Source: Bremia lactucae (Eukaryota; Oomycota; Peronosporomycetes; Peronosporales; Peronosporaceae). From it: a DNA stretch of 39,646 nt. The notes below the pieces were generated by a model. It had not been told where the DNA came from. It did not search any database and saw only the letters and a program-made list of their open reading frames with translations. The translations under genes were made by a program, and so were the position numbers. Where the stretch lies: the NCBI RefSeq assembly GCF_004359215.1, contig NC_090619.1, positions 4,322,272 to 4,361,917 on the forward strand. Reading direction: 5' to 3'. Shown here piece after piece: positions 29,080 through 39,180 of this stretch. The first letter of the stretch is position 1, and each line of letters opens with the position of its first letter.

Positions 29080-30480
29080 TCAACCTTTAAAGAGCCTTAT
29101 CTTCATGAAAAGCTCATCTATCGTCGTCAAGTAAGGTTGATGACAGAACGCTTGTTGTTGCAACAGTGGCCTTATGCTCACTGTTGATTTGCGCAGCCGG
29201 CTCAAAGTCGAACCGACGCGAAAGGGCATCAGCGACGACATTGAACTATCCTGGCTTATATTCCACGAAAAAAAATATACTTTGCGAAGAATGACGACGC
29301 ACTCAGCGCCGTCTGTGTCATATTGCATTAACGCACAGCCGATTGCAAGATCGCTGGCGACATACCACATGAAATGGTCTGTCTTGGTCAGCAATCGCCA
29401 CGATTGGCAATTGCATCAAGCTTTGCTTGAGACCTTCAAAGGAACGCTAACAATTAGCGTTCCATGACCACTTTACACTTTTCTTCAGCAAAGAAGAAAT
29501 ATATACTATCATTTCGAAATTATAGCTGGAGTACTATGTAATTACGCCGCTAAGCCGAAGAACTTTCGAAGTCCGCTTAAATCGACTGGCACAGTCCAGT
29601 CTAAAATCGCTTGTTATTTACGGATCAGGGCGCACACCGCGCTTTCCCAGGATGCACCCAAGAAGTAACATTTTGCTTGCAGCGAATACGCAATTCTTGA
29701 AATTTACATGCAACTTGTTCTTACGCATAAGTGTAAGAACATTTCAGACGTGGGAACGATGTACATCAACGTCCAACTTTCCGCTAATGGCTCTACTATG
29801 AACGAAGATGTCATCCAAACATCTCGGTGCAAAATCACGCACCGATCCCAGCAGATTAATTACACATCTGTTAGATATCCAGGGGTATTACTATACTAAG
29901 TCCCTGTGGCATGACTAGCCACTGCCATAGCATTCCGCTTGTGAAACTTGCTGCTGTGTGAAAGATATCCTGATCACGCATAAGGACCTGATAGAATCCA
30001 TCCATTAGATCCATTGACGAAAAGATAGTACTTTTTAACATACCGTCAATAATTACGTCTTTAAGTGGTATCGGCGTCTGAGCCGGTACCATTGCAGCAT
30101 TCAATTTATTGAGAGCATGCACAATCCACCACCTTCTGTTGCTTTACGCACACAGAAGCTTATAGATCTATGTGGATGGTCGGCTGCCTCACATGGTCCG
30201 CTGCTAAGCGGTCGGCAAAGAATTTGTCGATCGCTAATACTTGGCTACGAGGCAGTAGCCAATCTTCCTGACACAGTATTTCGAACCTGGTAGTAGGTCA
30301 TTTCGTGTCGAGTGCCTTTATCCTTGAGCAACACGCACGATACGGACTCAGAAAATACATCCTTGAATTTGATTAAATCTTTACACAAAGGGTTGTTTCT
30401 CAAAGACTCCTAAGATTGGGACGTAAAATTTTCAATCCGAGTCTTCGCATCGAGGACACTTTTGTCCATCGATGGGCTGC
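29080..30480 (-). pseudogene. C1 RT and RNase H
   Basis: RT: LNKLNAAMVPAQTPIPLKDV, FSSMDLMDGFYQVLMRDQD, GMLWQWLVMPQGL. The catalytic box reads CLDDIFVHS (about 29815), so the Tyr-Phe pair is lost but both Asp remain. RNase H: YVASDLAIGCALMQYDTDGA and further fragments to 29080. Upstream 30480-30130 codes the RT entry (EEVPKDKGTRHE-like). Confidence 0.85.
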
Positions 30481-30489
30481 TGAGAGCAT

Positions 30490-31020
30490 GTTCATTCTCA
30501 GGAAATACCATGGCCGACCGAATCTCGGCCACATACTTGTCATCTGTGACAAATGCGCAGACATCTGCTTGGCTTAGCCATTACGCAGATAATGCAAGAA
30601 CCGTTTCGGTTCTAGCGTTGACAATTTAGGAATTTTGGAAGCGCTGTCAAATTAAGTGTATAATCGGATAGACTTGATTCGTTGTTTACTTAGACATTTA
30701 ATGGATCAGTTTCCTCTTTGAAAGTTATTTCCAAATTGACCTGGAAACCTTTGATCACAGGTTTCTTGGAACCTCTTCTCTTTTCTTGGAGACTCATTTT
30801 CTCAAGTTTTGTTTAAGTGTATTCTCCTCAACCGCCTCTAGCTGTGATTGTGCGTTAAAGCGAGATCCTCTACGGTCGACTCTTCAGTCGATCTTGAAAT
30901 TTTGCTTTGCATCTTATAATAAGGCGTCTAATATTTCTTGGATCTTGCTTTGCAAGCAAGCATCTTGTAACGTACCAATTAACTTATTCGAGTGTTGGAA
31001 CTTCGACACTGCCTGTGCTT
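30490..31020 (-). pseudogene. C1 protease-RT linker, degraded
   Basis: Matches the stretch of C2 between 37500 and 38280 by position and by scattered words (hairpin GCTTGCAAGC-like repeats). No domain can be named. Confidence 0.5.
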
Positions 31021-31024
31021 GTGC

Positions 31025-32598
31025 TCAGCCGCCGGGATCAAACTCCACAGTGTGATGAGTGGGCATCCACACTGAAGTCTTGTGCAGTTGTGCAAACGAC
31101 CGAACCACAAGTGAGGCCATCGCACTCAATCGTAGGACGTCAACACGCTCCAAGGCGTTCATCAGATGACCCTCTGATGAACGAGAGGCAGGCATCATCA
31201 CAGCTTGATGTTGCCAATTTATAAATGGCTCGTACTTTCTGAGCCATGGTAATTCAAGAATGACATTAAATTTGCCATTTAAATCAAGTACGATGAAATC
31301 ATCATTGTACTGTTTACCCTTTGACGTGTATTGGATACGAACGTCACGTTTCTTTACTGTTACAGATGCGGTGTCGCTAGGCGCACTGTCATCCTTGTTA
31401 GAGGGATCGCGCTCAATAAATTTGAGTCTGCGATCTTTTAGCGATCGACACCCCACAGCCGACTAGGGACTTGAGTGGCGCCTTATTTGAGGCACTTATT
31501 ATCAAGGCGATGAGGTAAACCTCATCCCCTGGGGTAATCACACATAATGTTTGTGTGTGAGGAGCAACTTTCGTCAAAAGACCTGCAAATTCTTTGACGT
31601 TGCTGGATCAGTAAGGCGGTTTGCATCTACTGACGTCGTCCGTTTTTTTATGATCTGCTCGCCGTTGCTACTTCGCAATAGCGTTGAATCGTGTCCTCCG
31701 CTTTTCCTAGCGGGAGGTCGATTTGTTCGCTCAGTGTTTCAAGGCACTGGCCGTGGGGGACTTCACTCATAGGCACAGTGGCCCGTCTTTTGACAACGAT
31801 TTTATTTCTGTAATCGTTTGTAATTCAAAGAGCGAGGTTTCTTGCTCTCTACATACGAGAGACCCATAGGTTCAAGACCTCCGTTTTTCTTGTCGTCTCG
31901 AAGGACGATAAGCTCCAGAGTGGACAAAAGCCTGTTTAGGGCTAAGCTCGTCCTGTTCCGCTATAGAGGTCGCTTGGTCGAGCGACTCTATTTCAAGCCG
32001 AAAGAGTTGGGTCTAAACAAAACCGTCTGCAAGACCTTTAGTAAACATAGTTACCTGTGGTTTCATCAAGTGGATGACTCACGATACAGCTGACCAGATA
32101 TCGCGCATGCTGGGCATAAGTGTGAAGGCCACGCTTCCCCTGCTTCAAATCCAGGAGCTCCACTCAAGCCCTGAATTCGGCACGTGGTGGCTCGAATGTT
32201 AGCCTGAGCCGGGTCTTGAAGACCTCATACGACCTTAAATCTAATGAATTGTAAAGCTTGAGCCCCAAGGCCCAAGATTTGGCATGTCCGGCTAAGTTAA
32301 TCATGCTAAATTTTGGTCTTGTCGCATCATCAGAGCTTCAATGACGTCGTTTAATTCGACGAACCATCTTATAAGAAAGTCACCTTTGACTGTCTTGACC
32401 TTAGAGAGCGAATAACATGGCGCTAACCGCTGGCCCATCTGCGACCGAACTCATAATTCGACCGCTCTCCATGTAAGGTCACTCAAATTAGTAAACCTTT
32501 CACGCGTTGCGTGAAAGCTGTTCGAAGGGATTTCAAAGCTTTCATCTTCTTCATTCAACATGTCAATGTTGGATGGAACATGCGTAGGCCGTTGAACG
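31025..32598 (-). pseudogene. C1 gag and protease
   Basis: Gag core near 32440-32150: FLIRWFVELNDVIEAL, NLAGHAKSWALGLKLY, RLRLTFEPPRAEFRA. A zinc knuckle is recognisable near 31830 but damaged (compare C2). Protease starts LVGCGVS, where C2 has LVDCGAS, so the catalytic Asp is lost (about 31463). The frame 31456-31025 then continues with RFIERDPSNKDDSAPSDT-like text, VTVKKRDVRIQYTSKG and LELPWLRKYEPFINW. Confidence 0.83.
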
Positions 32599-32599
32599 T

Positions 32600-32606
32600 G
32601 CTACCA
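32600..32606 (-). other. C1 primer-binding site
   Basis: TGGTAGC with following A on the minus strand, two bases after the LTR end. Complementary to the end of initiator methionine tRNA, as in B1. Confidence 0.65.
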
Positions 32607-32608
32607 GG

Positions 32609-33154
32609 TGTAACGGGGCACCTTTCGCTAGTACTAAGAACAGTACTAGTTAACATATACTGATAACAGCAAATGTTACGATTTTTCGGAATACAGCTGA
32701 CTATGTATTTTCGATCATCCAAAGTCTTGATTTCTTCACGTACACTGACGTGCAGAAAAATGTTACAAGTAGCTCAGAAGTCTTAGCTAGTAGAGTTTGA
32801 TACTAAAGCTTTGCTATGGCGAAAAAGAAGAACTGCGCTGATATATTAAGTTCGTACGTAACGATCTTCTATCTACTATTGGCTTAAGTATATTAATAGC
32901 AAAATATGTATGGGGCCTACTTGCGCACCGCACAATCGCGTCAGTTAACGGTTGGCGGGGCTGATATAAATTCAAATCAGCAAATCAAAATAACTAATCT
33001 CTTATTGCGTCAATATTACCGAATTTGGTAGTATTATAACTATTCAGACAAAATTAATAGATAATAATATGTACTTCTTTATTTATTTCCTGTCATAGGA
33101 AAGATATTTTTATTCCTCTATGAATTATTATTAATATAACGTGACACCCCGTCA
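32609..33154 (-). repeat. C1 5' LTR (LTR-C), about 546 bp
   Basis: On the minus strand it starts near TGACGGGGTGTCACGTTAT and ends GGTGCCCCGTTACA. The last about 480 bp match the LTR 35275-35786 on the opposite strand, with shared blocks such as GATTGTGCGGTGCGCAAGTA and CTGCACGTCAGTGTACGTGA. Confidence 0.87.
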
Positions 33155-33324
33155 GAAAGACGCACTCGTCTTTTACGTGGGTGATCCAGAAGAGATCACA
33201 TACTCCTATCTTTTTGAGGAGACCGATGGTTACACTGACTGTGAGTCGAGCGTCGATCTGGTGAGGGGAACGGGGAAGGAAGAAAGTTCCAGCCGAATGA
33301 CTCCTCCCACTAACCGGGCATGAT

Positions 33325-34354
33325 GTATGTCTATGAAAAAGAGCACCAGTTGTTGCTCCACTAGTTCCGAATGGTCTAGCTGGAGCGGCGTGATGAGAAG
33401 AAACAGATGGTACAGTACCATTCATAATTTCTCTCACACGTAAACGAGCGCATTTAAGCTCTGCGAGTGTTGTTTCGCCATATCTGAAGCGGCGCAGGAA
33501 TTCCGCTTCGTAGTGTTAGGTTGATTCATCCGAATGCAATACAACCGGGATCGGGGAAACACTACTTGGTGATTTCACCCGAGCCTTCCATAAATTATAG
33601 ATCTCATAATAATTATGTGCATCAAGAGTAGCGCGTTCTAGAAGCGACGCACTAGTTCCGTCCGAATAAGGCCATTCGGATGGGGGTGGCATCGGTGGTA
33701 TGTCATTAGTCGCATAGCCGCATTCAATACGACACCGACTGGACACGTTCACGTGCCGTCGGTGGAGCTTTAGCTTATACTTTTTTTCGGGGCTGACCCA
33801 TTGTGTGTGATGGTCTGAACGACAGGTTTTATGGCTGTACCCAACTGAGAAGCAGCTGCATCTTATGGGCAGCGCTCTCATGAATGGTCGCTGCGCTAGC
33901 AAGCTCAGACGAAAAGACAGTTGCTTTGTTGACGATAGGCAAGTTGGCCTTCGCAACTGTAAGCGTCTCCATGTAAGGAAAAATGGGTAAAGTCTGAATA
34001 TGCAATATAGCCACATCACCTTTCCTCATTAGCTCGCTGTGCTCATCACTACTATGAGGTGATAGCAGCGGTGTCGATTCATTATAGTCAAGAATGAGCG
34101 ACGGATCTACATCCTCACTGCGCAAGTGAAATGGAACATTCAGCCCCGTTAACAGCGCGACAGCAGTGTCTGATCGCTGCGCGTGAGCTTCGAGCGTGTC
34201 TTTGCAGACGACCTAACAGCATTGCCCCTTTCAGGTGGTATTTCAAGCGCCGTGTGATGTAACCCGGTAGGTGCACGCATTGGTCACTAAAGGAGTGGTC
34301 AAGTGGACTAAAGCGGCGCGACGTAAGTGGCTCGCTGTCCCGCTTTCCTACCAT
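33325..34354 (-). pseudogene. B3 antisense accessory gene, nearly complete but frameshifted
   Basis: The best start is ATG 34354, 30 bp inside the polypurine tract. Pieces in order: RRLKYHLKGAMLLGRLQRHA (34354-34115), LDYNESTPLLSPHSSDEHSE through FPYMETLTVAKAN (34125-33829), EKKYKLKLHRRHVNV, IPPMPPPSEWPYSDGTSASL, NYYEIYNLWKARVKS (to 33516), then RVREIMNGTVPSVSSHHAA (to about 33325). The second half is homologous to the B2 fragment. Only hints connect it with the A/C antisense protein (KYH near the start, YKL..HR in the middle, PLLSP as in C1), so a common origin is possible but unproved. Function unknown. Confidence 0.62.
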
Positions 34355-34383
34355 TGACTATCTTACAAATATAAAATTCGTTC

Positions 34384-34398
34384 TTTGAGAGGGGGTAA
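34384..34398 (+). other. B3 polypurine tract
   Basis: TTTGAGAGGGGGTAA directly before the LTR start TGTAACGGGC. Confidence 0.8.
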
Positions 34399-34875
34399 TG
34401 TAACGGGCTAAAGTTGCCGTATGATACACAAATCCGTTAAGTACAATTAATGTACCTAACAGGATGGTCAATTACTTCACGTGAAGTACTTAGATTTGCC
34501 ACATGGGTGTGGTGCAGCATAAAATGTCCAACTCTTGTATATGTGATGCACATAAGTGTATTCACATTGGAAGGGATGACGGCTAGTGTCATCCGTACTT
34601 CGAGGTATTCAGAATATTGCGCTCGCAATGTAGGGATGCACATCTACAGAGGTGGCATTCATTGATCGGTTAAAGTACTTTCATTTGATTCGATTAAATA
34701 TAAATAAGTCTTAAATCTACTTCCTAGTGAACAAGTGCGCACGTGTAGTCTTATCACCGCATCCGTGACGACACTTGTACTAAGGTACTTATTTCGTTGG
34801 GTGAGGTCGCCGCAGGTGCCCACCAACTACCTCACTGCAAGTGAGAGACGACGGTAAAACCGCTTTCTCGCTGTT
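34399..34875 (+). repeat. B3 3' LTR (LTR-B), 5' portion
   Basis: Starts TGTAACGGGCTAAAGTTGCC as in B1 and follows it to AAACCGCTTTCTCGCTGT. A TATA-like box (TATAAATA, 34699-34706) lies at the matching place. The last about 75 bp of the LTR are replaced by an inverted LTR piece. Confidence 0.87.
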
Positions 34876-35035
34876 AAACGGATGACGCTAGACGTCATCC
34901 CTTTCAATGTGAATGCACCATTGTGCATCAATCAACACAAGTGTGGGTCACCCACAATGTGATGCTCAGGCTAGATTACTTCATATGAAGTAATTGACAT
35001 GTACTTAACGGGTGTGTAACATAAGGCAGCCTCGG
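34876..35035 (-). repeat. Inverted fragment of LTR-B joined head-to-head
   Basis: On the minus strand this reads as LTR-B from about position 13 to 200 (GCTGCCTTATGTTACACA, CCGTTAAGTACATG, ATGCACAATGGTGCATTCAC, GGGATGACG). It is a diverged copy of 34412-34595, not a recent identical duplicate. Confidence 0.85.
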
Positions 35036-35274
35036 TACATCACAGTACAGAAGAAAATTGGGCGACTCTTCGGGAAATGCTGCAAAATTGCAACGCCAGC
35101 TGGTTAGGGTGCTGGTTGGTACCAGCAGGTCTATTAAAATATGCATTTTGGTGTAGAAAACTTTGTTTTGTCAGATCTGTACGATCTGGCCAGTCAATGC
35201 GTTTTTCCAATATACCCACGCGCAAGAACGGGCCGTGAATGTATGATGTCTTTCACAGGCAACAGCGGTGGCAT
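35036..35274. other. Unassigned spacer between LTR-B and LTR-C
   Basis: About 240 bp without similarity to other parts of the window. It contains a short dyad GCTGGT-TGGT-ACCAGC (35112-35127). It could be old unique DNA or an unrecognised part of an LTR. Confidence 0.5.
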
Positions 35275-35786
35275 TGTAATGAGATTTCCCTTCTATAAAT
35301 ATAATGTTTTCTATCAGATGAATAAATTATATTATTTCCAATGCGAGGAAGTAAATAAAGAAGTACAAATCATTTTCTCTATTAATTTTGTCTTAATATT
35401 TACAATATTAGCAAATTCGGTAATATTGACGCAATAAGACTTTAGTTGTTTTGATTTGTTGATTTGAGTTTATATCAACCCCGCCAATCGTTATAATACA
35501 CGATTGTGCGGTGCGCAAGTAGGCCTCATGCATAGTTTGCTATTAATATACTCATAGTCAGTAGTAGATAGAAGACCGTTAGTCAAAATTAATATATTAG
35601 TACAGTTTTATTTTTTCACTATACTAAAGCTTTGGTATCGACCTCTAGTATATAAGACTTCTTAGCTACTTGCAACTTTTCTCTGCACGTCAGTGTACGT
35701 GAAGAAATCAAGACATCCCTCCTTTGCTTTTACAGTGTATGTTAATTAGTATTGTTGTGAGTACTAGCGAAAGGTGCCCCGTTACA
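35275..35786 (+). repeat. C2 5' LTR (LTR-C)
   Basis: The end GGTGCCCCGTTACA at 35786 is certain. The start is set near TGTAATGAG by length compared with C1 (512 versus 546 bp), as the first about 60 bp match poorly. The primer site after it reads TAATAGCA, mutated at two bases. Confidence 0.78.
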
Positions 35787-35849
35787 CCTAATAGCATTTC
35801 GTAGTCGTTTCAACGGCCTACGCACTTTTCAGTTAACATTGACATGTTA

Positions 35850-37450
35850 ATAAAGAAGGAGGGAGCTGTCAAGCCCCTCCAGAAGGCTTCCACGTACCGC
35901 GCGAGAAATTCAATCATTTGAGCGAGCTAACATGGAGAGCAATTCAAAGTATGAGTTCGGCCGTAGGCGGGCCAGCCGTTAGCGCCATGTTGTTCGCTCT
36001 ATATAGAGGCGAGTAGCACTATAGCCAAGTTCTAACGACATGTTCTCGACGGGGCTCAAGAAGTAACCTTGTCACACATGCAAGGCTGACAACACTTAGA
36101 GGTAATGAGAGAGTAGGGTGATGAACAGCTAGAATGTTTTAGATAGCAGCATTTTTATACTTTCGAAAGCTTAAATTCCGAAAAAAATATGTTTAAGGCA
36201 GTTGAAGCGACCCCCTATTAAGATGGTTTGTCGAATCAGACGAAGTCAATACAGCTCGCCGCATCGATGACGATGGAAAGAAAGTAAAGTTTGACGTGTC
36301 CAACTTAGCCGGACATGCCAAATTTTGGGCCCTGAGGCTTAAGCTTTTTCACGGCTCATTTGTCTTTGGGTCATATGAACTTTTCAGACCCGGCTCAGGC
36401 AAACCTTTCCACCACGTGCCGAATTGAGAGCTTGAGTTAAGCAAGCGTAATATATTTGCTTATTTGCGACATTCACGATACCTGGTCAAATGTATCGTGA
36501 GTCAGCTAATTGATGAACAAAGATAGATAACTGTGTTTTTAGGGTCTTGCGCACGGTCCTGTCATGACCCACCTCTTCCAGCTCGAAATAGAGTCGCTTG
36601 ATCAAGCGATATCTGTAGCGTAACAGGAAGGCTTCTGCCTAAAACAGGGTTTCTTTCATTCCGGTGCTTATCGTTTAAACAGACGACAAGAAAACGGAGG
36701 TCCAGAACCTATAGACCTCCCGTATATAAAGAGCGAGATACCTCATTCTTCAAGTTACAGCCGATTGCAAAAATGCAATCGTTGTCAAAAGACGAGCCAC
36801 CGCGACTATGAGTGTACTGCTCCTTAGAAACACTGAGCGAAACGATCGACCTCTAGCTAAAAATAGCGAAGAATACGATCCGACGATGTTGCAAAATTGC
36901 ACTGGAAAGGTGGATCGCTGAAAACAGTCGAGGCCAGAAGGTGCGGAGAGTCATACTGGTCCAGAACCGTCAAAATAATTTGCAGGTTATTTAACGAAAG
37001 TTGCTCCTCAAACACAAACACTGTGTGTTTAACTGCTCCAGGTGATGAGGTTTACGTCCTCACCATGAAAAATATTGCGGCATATCAATTGCCACTATAG
37101 TTTCTAGTTGATTGTGGGGCGTCGAACAGATTTATTCGACGCAAATCGCTAGAAGATCGCAGACTCCAATTTATTGAGCGCGATATCCCTCTAACGAGGA
37201 TGACACTGCGCCTAGCAACAGGCGCGTCTGTAACAGTAAAAAAAAGTGTTGTTGATATCCCATCGTTATCATGCCAGAAAGGCTTGGTCGGGTTAAGAAA
37301 TTTGGATAGTCCAATTTATTTTAAAGGGTAAAGAGTGCGATGATGATTTCATCGTTCTGGATTTAGATGGCAGATTTGATGTCATTTTTGGATAATTATG
37401 GCTCAGATAGCACAAGCTATGCATGAACTAGTAGTAATAAGCCGTGACGA
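35850..37450 (+). pseudogene. C2 gag and protease
   Basis: Gag core 36220-36420: LRWFVESDEVNTARRID, NLAGHAKFWALRLKLF, FPPPRAELRA. The zinc knuckle is intact: CNRCQKTSHRDYEC at 36774-36815 (C-x2-C-x4-H-x4-C). Protease: LVDCGASNRFIRRKSLEDRR (about 37105-37165) with catalytic Asp kept. Stops, for example after QLPL (37100), separate the frames. Confidence 0.84.
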
Positions 37451-38280
37451 TGCCTGCCTCTCGTTTATCAGATGACTATATGATAAACGTCTTGGAGCGT
37501 CCACAAGTCGTGGTCGTCCTACGAGTGAGTGCAATGACCTCACTTGTGGATCGTTCGTTTGAACCACACAGTGTGGCAACCATCACACTTTGAAAATAGA
37601 TCCCAATGACTGTGCACAAGCACAGGCAGCGTCGAAGTTCGAACACTCGAGTACGTTAAGGTAATCGAAATAAGGATGCTTGCTTCGCAAGCAACGTCCA
37701 ATCTTCGCCCTAAGAAGAAGAGTGAAGAAGACAACCTTTTTTAAACCCCTGTTAACAAGAGGCAGTGCGAAAGTCCTAGATCGACTAGAGCGTCGATCGT
37801 AGAGGATGTCGCTGTGACCGCGCAATCATCCCTAAAGGCAGTTGAGAAGAATCATTTTCATAAACAACCCGTAGGATAGTCAACAAGATTTCGAGAAAAG
37901 AATTTCCCCAGTATCCTGTGGTGAAAGTTCCCAGGTACCTTTGGAAACAAGTTCCGTTATGGAAACTGAGACATTGAATGTCCCACCAAACAACAAATAA
38001 CAAATCAAGTTTAGGGGCTAATACACTTGATCTAAAAATGCTTTAAACATGCCTCAATTGCCAATGCTAGAATTGAAACGGTTCTTGCGTGATCTGCGTA
38101 ATTGCTAAATGCGTACTTGTCACAGATGACAAGAACATGGCCGATAATCGGTCGGCGATAATATTTCCTTAAACTGAACGGTTTCTCAGCAGCTCATCGA
38201 TGGACGAAAGTGTCCTCGATGTGAAGACTCGGATTGAGCTACTCAATCCTGGGAGTCACTTAATACAAATTCTATATAAA
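37451..38280 (+). pseudogene. C2 protease-RT linker, no named domain
   Basis: Homologous to the same stretch of C1 and A2 at its beginning (perfect hairpin 37462-37489). No continuous frame; many short inverted repeats (for example CTTGTCA/TGACAAG at 38115-38132 and GATTGAG/CTCAATC at 38231-38247). Confidence 0.55.
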
Positions 38281-38285
38281 AGGAT

Positions 38286-39180
38286 TTAATGAAATTCAGG
38301 GATGTATTCCCTGAAGCAGTTCCATGCGAGTTGCCTAAGGATAAAGGCACTCGACATGAGATAGACCTCAAACCGGGCTCGAAGTACTGTATCATGAAGC
38401 AGTGCCTCGCGAACAAGTACTAGCGATCAATAAATTCTTTATCGATCGATTAAAAGCGAGCCATGTAAGGGGTTCAACCTCCCCACATAAATCTCCGACC
38501 TTCTGTGTGCGAAAGGCCTCAGGATGGTGGCGGATAGTGCACGCATTCAATAAACGGAATGCTGCAACGGTACCGGCTCAAACGCCGATACCCAGAAAAG
38601 ACGTAATCACAGATGGTATGTCTAGGAGAACCAAATTTTCTTCTATGGATTTGATGGATGAATTTTATCACATCCTTATGCGTGAACGGGATATCCCGTA
38701 CACAACAGTGAGCACTCACAGTGGGATGCTCTGGGAATGGCTAGTAATGCCACAGGGGCTTAGTAACGCCCCTGTAAAATTCAATAGATGCGTAATGAAT
38801 TTGTTGAGACCGGTGCAAGAATTCGCACCGAAGTATTTCGATGATGTATTCGTCCATAGCCCGGCAATGGACGGAATGACGGGCGTGGGAGTCCATAAAG
38901 CTCGCGTTCGTCAGGTGTCAGGGTTCTTACACTTATGCAAAGCAAAAGTTGTACGCAAAACTCAAGAAGTGTATTATTTGCTGCAAGCGAAATACCACTT
39001 TTTGGGTGCATCGTCGGTAAACACGGCGCCGTGACCCCGAAAATATCAAGGCAATAATTGACTGGCCAGTTCCAGTCGATCTCAAGGGACTTCGAAGGTT
39101 CCTTGGGATAGCAGTGTACTTGCACAAATACTCACGCAAGTATGCCGAGATGACAGTTCATCTCTCTCGTCTCTTGAAAA
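38286..39180 (+). pseudogene. C2 reverse transcriptase
   Basis: Starts FRDVFPEAVPCELPKDKGTR in the frame before 38402, then a 210-codon frame: SPTFCVRKASGWWRIVHAFN, IPRKDVITDGMS, FSSMDLMDEFYHILM, GMLWEWLVMPQGLSNAPVKF and KYFDDVFVHS (YFDD 38834-38845). Catalytic Asp residues are kept. The frame shifts twice near 38880-39000, so the thumb is broken. Confidence 0.88.

Larger units (their letters stand above)
26464..33154 (-). mobile_element. Element C1: nearly full-length Ty3/Gypsy copy, minus strand, 3' LTR lost
   Basis: From right to left: LTR (33154-32609), primer site, gag, protease, RT, RNase H, integrase, chromodomain, and the antisense gene on the plus strand. The left end stops just before the antisense ATG, so polypurine tract and 3' LTR are gone. 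Heavily mutated: protease Asp lost, YFDD changed to CLDD. Confidence 0.87.
33155..35035 (+). mobile_element. Element B3: 3' end of a B-type Gypsy copy
   Basis: Begins inside pol, right next to the C1 LTR: GDPEEITYSYLFEETDG (33181-33231) equals the pol tail of B2. It continues with the antisense-gene region, a polypurine tract and LTR-B. About 400 bp holding the chromodomain, present in B2 (about 25725-26145), are missing at about 33320. Confidence 0.83.

Noticed and set aside
33829..34125. Separate 98-aa gene
   Set aside because: Its first codon is TTG and it lines up as the second piece of the frameshifted B3 antisense gene.
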